DNA of 64,000 bases from Taklimakanibacter sp049323275 (GTDB taxonomy: Bacteria; Pseudomonadota; Alphaproteobacteria; Rhizobiales; Aestuariivirgaceae). Positions 18,393 through 25,580 of the stretch are shown piece after piece. The DNA is taken from positions 62,001 through 126,000 of the forward strand of contig JBMOOM010000030.1 in the NCBI GenBank assembly GCA_049323275.1. Reading direction: 5' to 3'. Each line of letters opens with the position of its first letter. The stretch's first letter is position 1. A model generated the notes under the pieces. The model saw only the letters and a list, made by a program, of their open reading frames with translations. It searched no databases and was not told the DNA's origin. A program made the translations under genes and the position numbers.

Positions 18393-18601
18393 ATTGTTAG
18401 ATAGACGGTGCTGGTGCCAGGCCCGTCAATGCCCAATTGAGCCCAACCATGCTCAATCGTTACCAGGTCAATCGAGCGTGAATTGCGCGCCATGGCCTGT
18501 GTGGCACACGTCATAGGATACAGACCACAACACAGCCAGCCAATACCTCTTCTCGATATCATCCCGGAACCCGCCGCCCTGTGAAGTTCGTGCCGGCCCA
18601 T
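18393..18601 (-). pseudogene. PCu(A)C chaperone N-terminal fragment (copy 2)
   Basis: The start at 18601 follows TGAGGGAGAT. It encodes the same SRRGIGW-type leader and IEHGWAQLGIDGPGTS-VYLTI segment as the gene at 1-381. It then runs straight into the methyltransferase remnant (AGREGILHDLQ is that gene read out of frame) and stops at 18338. The metal-binding C-terminal half is missing. Confidence 0.55.
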
Positions 18602-18608
18602 ATCTCCC

Positions 18609-18878
18609 TCAGTGGGAATGCTTGTCAAGCACTCCCACGCCATGACGGAAGACGAGTGCGCCCCCCTTCCACCCGCTGTAAATGAAAATCACCACGACGA
18701 TCCCGGAAATGTAGATGCCGGCCGTTCGGATGAAGTCAGGATCGCCGAACCGAAGCACTAGATTCACGGCCTCGAGGACCTGGACACGCCAGCCTATTCT
18801 CCGCAGCGCGATGGCGCTGGCCAATCCGGCGATGCCGCCGCGGACCACGACTGCGCTTTCACCCGTTAATCGTTTCAT
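18609..18878 (-). pseudogene. Chimeric ORF: flavoprotein N-terminus joined to DUF2231 C-terminus
   Basis: Residues 1-36 (SAVVVRGGIAGLASAIALRR, then VQVLE) are the FAD-binding start of an aromatic-ring monooxygenase-type flavoprotein, with the first G of GxGxxG replaced. Residues 37-89 (AVNLVLRFGDPDFIRTAGIY, YSGWKGGALVFRHGVGVLD) are the C-terminal half of DUF2231. The frame is open across the junction near 18770. The product is unlikely to work as either protein. The DUF2231 part corresponds to the remnant at 413-760. Confidence 0.5.
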
Positions 18879-18991
18879 ATGACCTCAATCGGCAGGCGGC
18901 AGCATGTTCCACATGTGATTTGAAGCCACGCCGATGGAAATTCTCGCGTCCATCATACGGCTGAGAATATGCTGGCCTTATTAGATCGAAT

Positions 18992-19525
18992 TTAGCTTGA
19001 ACCACGCATCGATTCCCGGTCGTGTCGCTTGCGCCAACCATATCGGGTCAGGCCCTGCGGCTTGTAGACCGACAGCGCCGTGGCGACGATCAACACTACC
19101 AGTCCACCGCTCGCGTGAGGCAAAACCAGAGAGATCCTTGCCGTACGGAAGCTGGCGTAGGAAATTGTCACCTTTGCGGCAATTTGGGCAACATCGCTGA
19201 TCAGGTTCATCTGTAGCATCAGAACAACGGCGGCAACGGCGGTCAGCAGAAGCTTTGCCAAGATCCACCAATATCGAAACAGGCCTCAAGATGTGCCTAG
19301 CGACTGGACAAGCCCACTCAGCAGCGAGCCAAGGACCAGCGGAATGATGACGAACCAGGCGATCAATTCCATTGTCCGATAGGCAGCACGGACAAGCTGG
19401 GCATCCTGGCTGGCCAAGCCAACTACGCCCAAGACCAGGAACACGGTGACTGCCCCAAGCGAACCTATCGAGGAGGTGACATGAACAGTCAGCACAAATT
19501 TGCGAAGGGCGGATCTCATAGTCAT
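18992..19525 (-). pseudogene. DUF2269-like membrane protein with one nonsense codon (copy 2)
   Basis: 178 codons in one frame from ATG 19525 (RKFVLTVHVTSSIGSLGAV) to the stop at 18992, interrupted only by TGA 19286-19288. At this position copy 1 has TGG (Trp) in TSWGQFRYWWILAK. Otherwise all helices are intact (AVVLMLQMNLISDVA, GGLVVLIVATALSVYKPQG). The start overlaps the TGA of the upstream small membrane gene (ATGA), so the two are coupled. One point mutation from a full-length gene. Confidence 0.6.
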
Positions 19526-19755
19526 GACCGACGGCCCTCACGCGATGTGAGGTCCCCGAAGCCGTCGCCCCACGTTTGGAAATTGGTAACTTGCGAGGAT
19601 TTCAGGTGGCGAAACGGACCATGCTGGCCACCGCCGAAAACAACAAGGAAGATCACCAACAGGATCATCAGGCCAGCGAGAATTCCGGAAATAATCACCC
19701 AACGCGGTAAGCCGGGATAAGGAGGGGGATCGGCCACGCGTGTCTCCCAGTTCAT
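19522..19755 (-). CDS. Small single-helix membrane protein, unknown function
   Basis: 77 residues from ATG 19755: a Pro-rich start (PPPYPGLPR), one strong transmembrane helix (WVIISGILAGLMILLVIFLV) and a polar C-terminus with HGPFRHL. It heads the leftward copper-type operon (DUF2269-like, DUF2231, PCu(A)C remnants) and is divergent from the TetR regulator 105 bp away. I do not recognise the family. Confidence 0.5.
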   Translation of the reverse strand: MNWETRVADPPPYPGLPRWVIISGILAGLMILLVIFLVVFGGGQHGPFRHLKSSQVTNFQTWGDGFGDLTSREGRRS

Positions 19756-19860
19756 GCGGCTGACAGCCGCCACGGCCAGATTTATCAATACATTATGTCT
19801 ATATCAAGCACATTCCGTCTCCAGTATCGACATCGGGGCTGTTTATAATATATTGGCCGA

Positions 19861-20439
19861 ATGCCGAGGCTCTGGAACGAGACGATCGCGGCGCATCGAC
19901 GCGAGGTGCGCGACGCGGTTCTGCATACCACCATGGAGCTGGTGGCTAAGCATGGCCTGCGGTCAGTGACGATGTCGCAAATTGCCGAAGAGGCCGGCAT
20001 CGGCCGCGCGACATTGTATAAGTATTTTTCCGACGTTGAAGCGATCCTTCTCACTTGGCATGAATTTCAGATCGCGAACCATCTCGAACTACTCAGCGGC
20101 ATCCAGAAGCGGGAGGGCGGAGCCGCCGAACGGCTAGAAGCTGTGCTGGAGGCATACGCGCTCATCTCTCATGAAAAGCATGGGAACCATGGTGCCGAAA
20201 TCGTGGCATTCCTGGATCGAGACGAGCGGGTCAGCCGAGCGCGACAACAGCTCCACAAAATGATCAGAGACCTGCTGAGTGAGGCTGCGGGGACTGGCGA
20301 GTTTCGGAGGGACACAACGCCTGACGAACTGGCCAGCTACTGTCTTCATGCACTCGCAGCCGCCAGCACCTTACCAACGAAGGCGGCAGTCCGCCGGCTG
20401 GTCATGGTCATTCTAGCCGGGTTGCGCGCCCCGGGCTGA
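19861..20439 (+). CDS. TetR/AcrR family transcriptional regulator
   Basis: 192 residues. The N-terminal HTH reads MELVAKHGLRSVTMSQIAEEAGIGRATLYKYFSDVEAILL, here given as LVAKHGLRSVTMSQIAE plus GIGRATLYKYF. The ligand domain is variable. A TATAAT-like element lies about 15 bases before the start. It is divergent from the leftward membrane/copper operon, the usual arrangement for a TetR repressor of its neighbour, so it probably controlled that now broken operon. Ligand unknown. Confidence 0.85.
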   Translation: MPRLWNETIAAHRREVRDAVLHTTMELVAKHGLRSVTMSQIAEEAGIGRATLYKYFSDVEAILLTWHEFQIANHLELLSGIQKREGGAAERLEAVLEAYALISHEKHGNHGAEIVAFLDRDERVSRARQQLHKMIRDLLSEAAGTGEFRRDTTPDELASYCLHALAAASTLPTKAAVRRLVMVILAGLRAPG

Positions 20440-20548
20440 CTCTTTCCAAACGGCGCACACGGGTACCGGTGTTGCGATCTCCGTGTCACCTGTGTATCTG
20501 GCCCTTAACAAGTGCCGCCATCGGCGTGCCCTGCACACTACGACAGGT

Positions 20549-20992
20549 CTACTTTTCAATGATCCGATAGCCGCTCTGCTTCCAATCATTCATTCCGCCA
20601 GCCAAATGGGCTACTCGTGTATATCCCAGTTGCACGAGCGCCCGTGCTGCAATCTCGCTCATCCGCCCGCTGCGGCAGTAAAGGACGATCTTCGCAGCCT
20701 TGTCCTTTGGCAGCTTGTTGAGATTATCGGCAATCTTATCATAAGGGATGAAAACATCGGTATTTGCAATCTCGCCTTCATAAGGCACATGAACGTTGAC
20801 AAAAACGAAGTCTTTCTTCTGAAGCATCGCGTCCAAATCGGCGCTCTTCAATATCGCGAAATCTTCCTCACTACCTTGTTCCTGTGCCTGTAGTATTTCG
20901 GGTACAGTCCCCACAAATGCCAAAGCAGAGATCATCAGCCTGAATGTCAAGCCAAGGATGGGCAGCGAGTAGAAATTTGGTGCCAGCATCAC
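20549..20992 (-). CDS. Secreted rhodanese-domain protein
   Basis: 147 residues: hydrophobic leader to about residue 35 (LTFRLMISALAFVGTV), then a single rhodanese domain. Marker segments are DAMLQKKDFVFVNVHVPYEG and the active loop LYCRSGRMS with the catalytic Cys. The C-terminal signature GYTRVAHLAGGMNDWKQSG is also present. Periplasmic rhodaneses transfer sulfane sulfur or bind metal. A pentanucleotide repeat lies in its 5' leader. No operon partner remains. Confidence 0.82.
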   Translation of the reverse strand: MMLAPNFYSLPILGLTFRLMISALAFVGTVPEILQAQEQGSEEDFAILKSADLDAMLQKKDFVFVNVHVPYEGEIANTDVFIPYDKIADNLNKLPKDKAAKIVLYCRSGRMSEIAARALVQLGYTRVAHLAGGMNDWKQSGYRIIEK

Positions 20993-21007
20993 AAAGACTC
21001 TCCAGGC

Positions 21008-21031
21008 TGAGGTGAGGTGAGGTGAGGTGAG
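21008..21031. repeat. GGTGA tandem repeat
   Basis: Four perfect GGTGA units (21011-21030) with partial units on both sides. It lies 16 bp upstream of the rhodanese start on the opposite strand, so it would be CUCACC repeats in that mRNA leader. Confidence 0.85.
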
Positions 21032-21138
21032 TTTCGGCTGGGTTCATCCGATCACTCATAAAGTCACCAATTTTACTTCAAATCAGACCAAAATAAAAGC
21101 CTGCCGTTACTTTAGGTCGTGGATGCGTTGCCAACCAA

Positions 21139-21779
21139 TTACCAACGGAGCAAGTGCCGGCCGGCAAAGAAGCCCACCGCAGTCACCAAGGCGATGGCGA
21201 GCGAATACCAGACAAGGACAAAGAGTGGACTGTCATCGAAGCAATGGCTGGCATACAAGGTCGCACCAATGCCACCCCCGCCCAGCCCTGCAAGCGAACC
21301 TGCAAGACCAGGGTTGGCGGGCGCTTGTCTGATGAAGCGCTGTAAGGAAGGCGCACAAAGGTACTATCGATAACAGCGGGATCACGGTTAGGCAGAATCG
21401 GGAATTAGCGCCAATCATGCGCGGCATCCAGGTAGAGGACGGCATCACCAGGAGTTCAGCTGTAGCGGCAGCCATAAGCATGGCGGGGGCTATTGCCAGT
21501 AAGCATAACCAACGCCCGAGAGCAGCCTCCGGGCGGCGTATCCGAAACATTAACGCGATGGCACTCACAGTTAGTGTAGCTGTGAAAATGAACTTAAAGA
21601 GAAATCTGTAAGTCCCAGCAGCTTCTACGATGTCAGGCCGAAACCCCAGTGTCATCAACGAAGATAGTGCTGCCAATGACGGCACCGCCCAAGATGGCAT
21701 AAACCATGGCAGGGCGCGGCCTCATAGGCAGAACCGCACGATCCTCAACCAGAATATCAATGAGATCGTCGGTTTTCAC
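21139..21779 (-). pseudogene. NrsF/DUF1109 anti-sigma factor, frameshifted
   Basis: From GTG 21779 the frame reads KTDDLIDILVEDRA, the conserved start of DUF1109 (NrsF, negative regulator of an ECF sigma factor). The protein then continues in two further frames: TLGFRPDIVEAAGTYRFLFK and FRIRRPEAALGRWL, and finally PGLAGSLAGLGGGGIGATLY and VTAVGFFAGRHLLRW to the TAA at 21139. At least two indels (near 21650 and 21325) kill it. The partner ECF sigma gene is not adjacent. Confidence 0.6.
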
Positions 21780-22127
21780 TTTCGGCGCTCCCGGCAACCA
21801 CTGCTTGGGCTACTTTTTTGGAGGTTCCTATTGGCGACTCTTTTGCCGACAGCAGCGCATATAAACCTCCGTCCCTCATGGTGGGCATTCATACGCAAGG
21901 ATCCTTCATATTTATTTTCGCAGGCCCTCAGTCAATTCATTACAAGCAATAATCGCAAGGCGGGAAGGACAAAAAGCCTATTTCATGTCCAATGGTGGCG
22001 CACCCGGCTTTCCTTTCCCAAAATGCTCAACCGGCGCAGCAGGCTAAACCCAAAACGATGAGTACAAGTGGCAATGACTCATCCCGATTTCCTCAATACT
22101 ACTAAGTAGTTCGGCTGGCCGAGGATC
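21780..22127. other. About 350 bp without a recognised gene
   Basis: Expected position of the sigma factor that pairs with the NrsF remnant, but no sigma motif is visible on either strand. Likely deleted or decayed. Confidence 0.35.
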
Positions 22128-22530
22128 ACTCAGCGACATCAATGATCATGGTCAGCCCGCCACCACCCTCAACTTCGACGCTGTTGTGCTCAGTGTGATG
22201 CGGGATCGCCGGGTAGGCTTTGCCGTTGATGGTGAAGAAGTTGGGGAGCCCACCTTCCATCAACATGGTTGGATAGGTCAGTTATTCCTGCAGCTGTACA
22301 ACGACATCGTAGTCGGCTTCGGGCGGCGCCGTCGTCGGGTCCCGCGGCGCGATAATCAGGGCGCCATAAAGGCCGAGCGCCTGCTGCCGGTCCGGCTCAT
22401 CATGTGAATGGTAGAAATAGGTGCCGGACTGGCCAGCAGTGAATTCGTACAGATAAGTGCCACCAGGCTCGATCGGTGGTTGGGTGATGTTGGCCGGCCC
22501 ATGATGCATCCGTGATCTAACCGGAGGCCT
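22128..22530 (-). pseudogene. Multicopper oxidase remnant
   Basis: Reads HHGPANITQPPIEPGGTYLY, SGTYFYHSHDEPDRQQALGL and DYDVVVQLQE. A deletion stop follows, then LTYPTMLMEGGLPNFFTING and, after loss of the HPMHIHG and HCH region, HTEHNSVEVEGGGGLTMII to the TGA at 22128. It matches the oxidase half of the gene at 3502-5397 in order and sequence pattern but lacks the first copper motif and the type-1 site. Confidence 0.75.
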
Positions 22531-22540
22531 TCGCGTCCGA

Positions 22541-23188
22541 CTATTGCTCATATTCATTGCAGGGGAGCTCTTGTTTGGTGAAATTCACTGCATTGTGCAT
22601 CAAGCGGCGGTTGCGCCAAGCTTTCGCATTCTTGGTCAACCATTTTGATCGTTTCGCATCGTGGCCTGCCTCCACCATTCCGAACAGTGTTTCACGCACA
22701 GGCTTGATCCCGACAAAGTTCAAGATGTTGCGGCGCATACCGCTCAAGCCGTGGCTGAAGTACCAGAGGCGATAGACGAAAACAGGCATGCCCATCGTGA
22801 CCACGATGCGCGCTGACCTTCCCTTCAGCAACTTTCGGGGAAAGCCACCCTTGCCGTCCGGATAGGCGAAAGCTGTTCCCGGTCTTATGACTTGCTCCAG
22901 GAACGCCTTGAGCAGAGCCGGCATCGTTCCGAGCCAGAGCGGAAAGACGAAGACGAGGTGCTCGGCGTCCAGGATCGCGTCTCGCGCCGCCTGCAGACCT
23001 TCAGGGACGGCACCGTGCGCGAACTCCTGTTGCGACCGCAGCAGCGGAAACTCGAGCGTTGCGAGGTCGATATGCCGAACAATGTGGCCTGCTGCCGTAG
23101 CGCCCTCCGCATACGCATCGGCAAGCGCCCGGCACAGGCGTTTCGGATCTCTGTCCGGGTGCCCCTGGATAACGAGGACGCGCGCCAT
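22541..23188 (-). CDS. Flavodoxin-fold NAD(P)H-dependent oxidoreductase
   Basis: 215 residues from ATG 23188, preceded by GGAGGGAC. The N-terminus ARVLVIQGHPDRD is the first strand and FMN loop of the NQO/MdaB flavodoxin-like family. FVFPLWLGTMPALLKAFLEQV is the second flavin/NAD loop, and GKGGFPRKLLKGRSARIVVTMG is also typical. These enzymes reduce quinones or similar acceptors by two electrons. The gene diverges from an alcohol dehydrogenase, and a TTGAT-N4-ATCAA box lies 57 bp upstream. Its 3' end abuts the oxidase remnant. Confidence 0.8.
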   Translation of the reverse strand: MARVLVIQGHPDRDPKRLCRALADAYAEGATAAGHIVRHIDLATLEFPLLRSQQEFAHGAVPEGLQAARDAILDAEHLVFVFPLWLGTMPALLKAFLEQVIRPGTAFAYPDGKGGFPRKLLKGRSARIVVTMGMPVFVYRLWYFSHGLSGMRRNILNFVGIKPVRETLFGMVEAGHDAKRSKWLTKNAKAWRNRRLMHNAVNFTKQELPCNEYEQ

Positions 23189-23244
23189 GATGTCCCTCCT
23201 GCTTCGCCCCGCGCCTTCCATGCGCCGGGATCGCCAGGCAGGCT

Positions 23245-23258
23245 TTGATCCCGATCAA
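23245..23258. promoter_or_regulatory. FNR/FixK-type box, TTGATCCCGATCAA
   Basis: Perfect TTGAT-N4-ATCAA palindrome, 57 bp before the flavodoxin-fold oxidoreductase (minus). The neighbouring box at 23285 is closer to the dehydrogenase. Confidence 0.75.
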
Positions 23259-23284
23259 CCCACCATCGAGGGCCGGAAGCTGCC

Positions 23285-23298
23285 TTGACCTGCATCAA
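23285..23298. promoter_or_regulatory. FNR/FixK-type box, TTGACCTGCATCAA
   Basis: Near-perfect palindrome, 87 bp before the alcohol dehydrogenase start. Second box of this divergent region. Confidence 0.7.
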
Positions 23299-23385
23299 CG
23301 CCAGCTCTGGCAGTTGCGGCTAACTTCCCGGCGCGCTGCATTCCGCAGCCAATGCGGCGATCCTGCCGGCTCAAAGGAAAAGACC

Positions 23386-24432
23386 ATGAAGGCTCTCGTC
23401 TATAGGGGACCAGGCAAGAAGTCGCTCGAGGAGCATCCATTACCTGAAATCGCGTCGCCCACCGACGCCATCGTCAAAATCACGCGGACGACCATCTGCG
23501 GCACCGACCTGCATATCCTGAAAGGCGACGTTCCGAGTTGCACGCCCGGACGCGTCCTGGGACATGAGGGGGTTGGCATCGTCGACAAGGTCGGCGCCGG
23601 CGTGACGCAGTTTCGAGCAGGTGATCACGTCCTGATCTCCTGCATCTCATCCTGCGGCAAATGCGAATATTGCAGGAGGGGTATGTACTCTCACTGCGTC
23701 AATGGCGGCTGGATCCTCGGCAACAGGATCGACGGCACCCAGGCCGAATACGTCCGCATCCCGCACGCAGACACCAGCTTGTACCCAATCCCTGAGGGGG
23801 CGGATGAAGAGGCACTGGTGATGCTGAGCGATATCCTGCCCACTGGCTTCGAATGCGGCGTGCTCGACGGTAAGGTTCAGCCGGGTGCCAGCGTCGCCAT
23901 AATTGGTGCCGGACCGGTAGGGCTTGCGGCTCTTCTGACGGCGCAATTCTACTCGCCGGCCGAGATCATAATGATCGACCTCGATAAGAACCGTCTTGAC
24001 GTCGCCAAGCGATTCGGTGCCACCCGAACCGTTTTGGGCAGCGGCGAAGACATCGCCCGCGAGGTCATGTCGGTGACCGAGGGTCGCGGCGTCGACACCG
24101 CGATCGAGGCAGTGGGCATTCCGGCAACCTTCGAACTGTGCCAGACGATTGTCGCACCAGGCGGAACGATCGCCAATGTCGGCGTCCACGGCGTCAAGGC
24201 GGATCTGCACCTGGAGCGGCTGTGGTCGCACAACATCGCCATCACCACGCGCCTAGTCGATACCGTGACCACACCGATGCTCCTGAAGACAGTGCGGGCA
24301 GGTAAGATCGATCCGAAGGACCTGATCACTCACCGCTTTCATCTGAACCAGATTCTGGATGCCTACGACACGTTTGGGCGCGCCGCCGAAACCCACGCCC
24401 TGAAGGTCATCATCAATACGGGGGCGACCTGA
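23386..24432 (+). CDS. Zinc-dependent alcohol dehydrogenase
   Basis: 348 residues from ATG 23386 (MKALVYRGPGKKSLEEHPLP); a longer frame to 23245 would run into the regulatory boxes and is rejected. Catalytic zinc ligands are CGTDLH and GHEG. Structural zinc cysteines are CISSCGKCEYCRRGMYSHC. The NAD motif is IGAGPVGLAALL. The sequence class (TDLHILKGDVP) is that of broad alcohol dehydrogenases that recycle NADH during fermentation. Box-controlled and divergent from the oxidoreductase. The gene after it is a cyclic-nucleotide-fold sensor. Confidence 0.88.
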   Translation: MKALVYRGPGKKSLEEHPLPEIASPTDAIVKITRTTICGTDLHILKGDVPSCTPGRVLGHEGVGIVDKVGAGVTQFRAGDHVLISCISSCGKCEYCRRGMYSHCVNGGWILGNRIDGTQAEYVRIPHADTSLYPIPEGADEEALVMLSDILPTGFECGVLDGKVQPGASVAIIGAGPVGLAALLTAQFYSPAEIIMIDLDKNRLDVAKRFGATRTVLGSGEDIAREVMSVTEGRGVDTAIEAVGIPATFELCQTIVAPGGTIANVGVHGVKADLHLERLWSHNIAITTRLVDTVTTPMLLKTVRAGKIDPKDLITHRFHLNQILDAYDTFGRAAETHALKVIINTGAT

Positions 24433-24534
24433 GCAGGTCGCAGAAGCCACAACTGATCGGGTGCAACCTAAGTGCCGCTGCCCGAGCCGTTTGCACCGTT
24501 GTCGCCCCATTTCGAGGCCCATAGGCAGAAAACG

Positions 24535-25041
24535 ATGACCCATTTGCCACATGAACCAATGGGTTCCCTCACCGGAATCGAAATGTTTTCCGAGATACCT
24601 GACGACGCCCTGGTCTATCTGAACAGCCAATGCCGATGGCATCGCCTTCCAGCAAACGAGCTCCTGATTGACGGTGAAGGGCGCAAACCGCATGGCATAT
24701 TCGTCCTGACCGAGGGCGAAGTGGAAGTATATTGCCGGAATCTCAGCGGGAACATCGTTTCGATCGGGAAACTGGCCGCCACCACATGCTTTGGGGAATT
24801 CGCGGCAATAACAAGCAGTCCGGGTCGCGTAAGCGTTCGTACGTGGACAGCTTGTCGGCTCGCGGAGATACCCCGTGAGACATTCGTCAGCCTCTTGAAT
24901 GCGTACCCCTCTATATCACTGTATCTGCTAAAAAAAGCGATTGCGCTGGTGAGAACGTTCAATGAGGACCTGATCAAACTGCGGATGGCGGATGACGTTC
25001 TTGCGACGGTGCATCGCAACGCAATCCTGCGCTCGCTGTAG
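24535..25041 (+). CDS. Stand-alone cyclic-nucleotide-binding-fold protein
   Basis: 168 residues from ATG 24535. A Crp-type beta-roll (MFSEIPDDALVYLNSQCRWH, GIFVLTEGEVEVYC, TCFGEFAAITSSPGRVSVR) is followed by a dimer helix (SISLYLLKKAIALVRTFNEDLI). The protein ends without the HTH DNA-binding domain of Crp/Fnr regulators. The phosphate-binding cassette is poor, so cAMP binding is doubtful. It may sense redox or act as a dominant partner of another Crp-like protein. It follows the dehydrogenase by about 100 bp in the same direction. Confidence 0.7.
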   Translation: MTHLPHEPMGSLTGIEMFSEIPDDALVYLNSQCRWHRLPANELLIDGEGRKPHGIFVLTEGEVEVYCRNLSGNIVSIGKLAATTCFGEFAAITSSPGRVSVRTWTACRLAEIPRETFVSLLNAYPSISLYLLKKAIALVRTFNEDLIKLRMADDVLATVHRNAILRSL

Positions 25042-25105
25042 CCAAGCTAGTCCGCTCAGATATGGTAAGCCGGTTAGTGCAAGCTCCAGCAGGGCTAATC
25101 ATCGT

Positions 25106-25131
25106 CGATGGCGCGCCACGACGCGCCATCG
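25106..25131. terminator. Perfect 10-bp hairpin downstream of the cNMP-fold gene
   Basis: CGATGGCGCG and CGCGCCATCG separated by CCACGA. No U run follows, so this is a stable RNA stem or protein site rather than a classical intrinsic terminator. Confidence 0.4.
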
Positions 25132-25357
25132 AGGTCGTCATATTGTCCTGATTTGAGACCGTGCGCGGGAATTTGAGGATCCTCGGTCATCTAGCCCATC
25201 TTCCAACGTTCTGTGCACACCGAGCAAGTATTGCACACACCGCTTGGAATCCATCTGCTGTCTTTATCTTAATTGAGAAAACAGTGAATAGGAGTGAATT
25301 TCTGAGCATTAATCACACAGGGGTCACTGAGCTTGCCACCGGCGTTTTATCCAGTTC

Positions 25358-25484
25358 TAGAGCCTTTCCGTTTGGATCGAATCGATCCAATCCGATCCAA
25401 ACGGGATAAAAAGGCTCAATTACATATATTCTGGAGCGCTTCCTTATCGTGAAAGTCGAGCAACTTTCGCGGGAAGCGCTCTAA
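25358..25484. repeat. Two adjacent palindromic elements of rhizobial type
   Basis: The first has 12-bp perfect arms (CCGTTTGGATCG at 25368-25379; complement at 25393-25404) inside outer arms GAGCCTTT/AAAGGCTC. The second has GAGCGCTTCC (25434-25443) pairing with 25472-25481 and an inner GAAAGT/ACTTTC stem. Sequences like these recur as dispersed intergenic palindromes in Mesorhizobium-type genomes (from memory). They sit just upstream of the arc operon promoter. Confidence 0.55.
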
Positions 25485-25516
25485 GTTTGCTCTGGCGAGC
25501 CTGCCCCAATCGGAAC

Positions 25517-25530
25517 TTGATCCACATCAA
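25517..25530. promoter_or_regulatory. FNR/FixK-type box, TTGATCCACATCAA
   Basis: Perfect palindrome 50 bp before the GTG start of the first arc operon. A class II site would place transcription start near 25565. It overlaps the upstream ATG at 25530, arguing against that start. Confidence 0.8.
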
Positions 25531-25580
25531 TGCTTGAATGCACCCTTTGGCCGATGTGTCGTGAAACCAGGGAGCATCTC

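Noticed and set aside
25530..25580. ATG start for arcD at 25530
   Set aside because: It overlaps the FNR-type box and would lie upstream of any transcript started from it. GTG 25581 has a ribosome site at the right distance.
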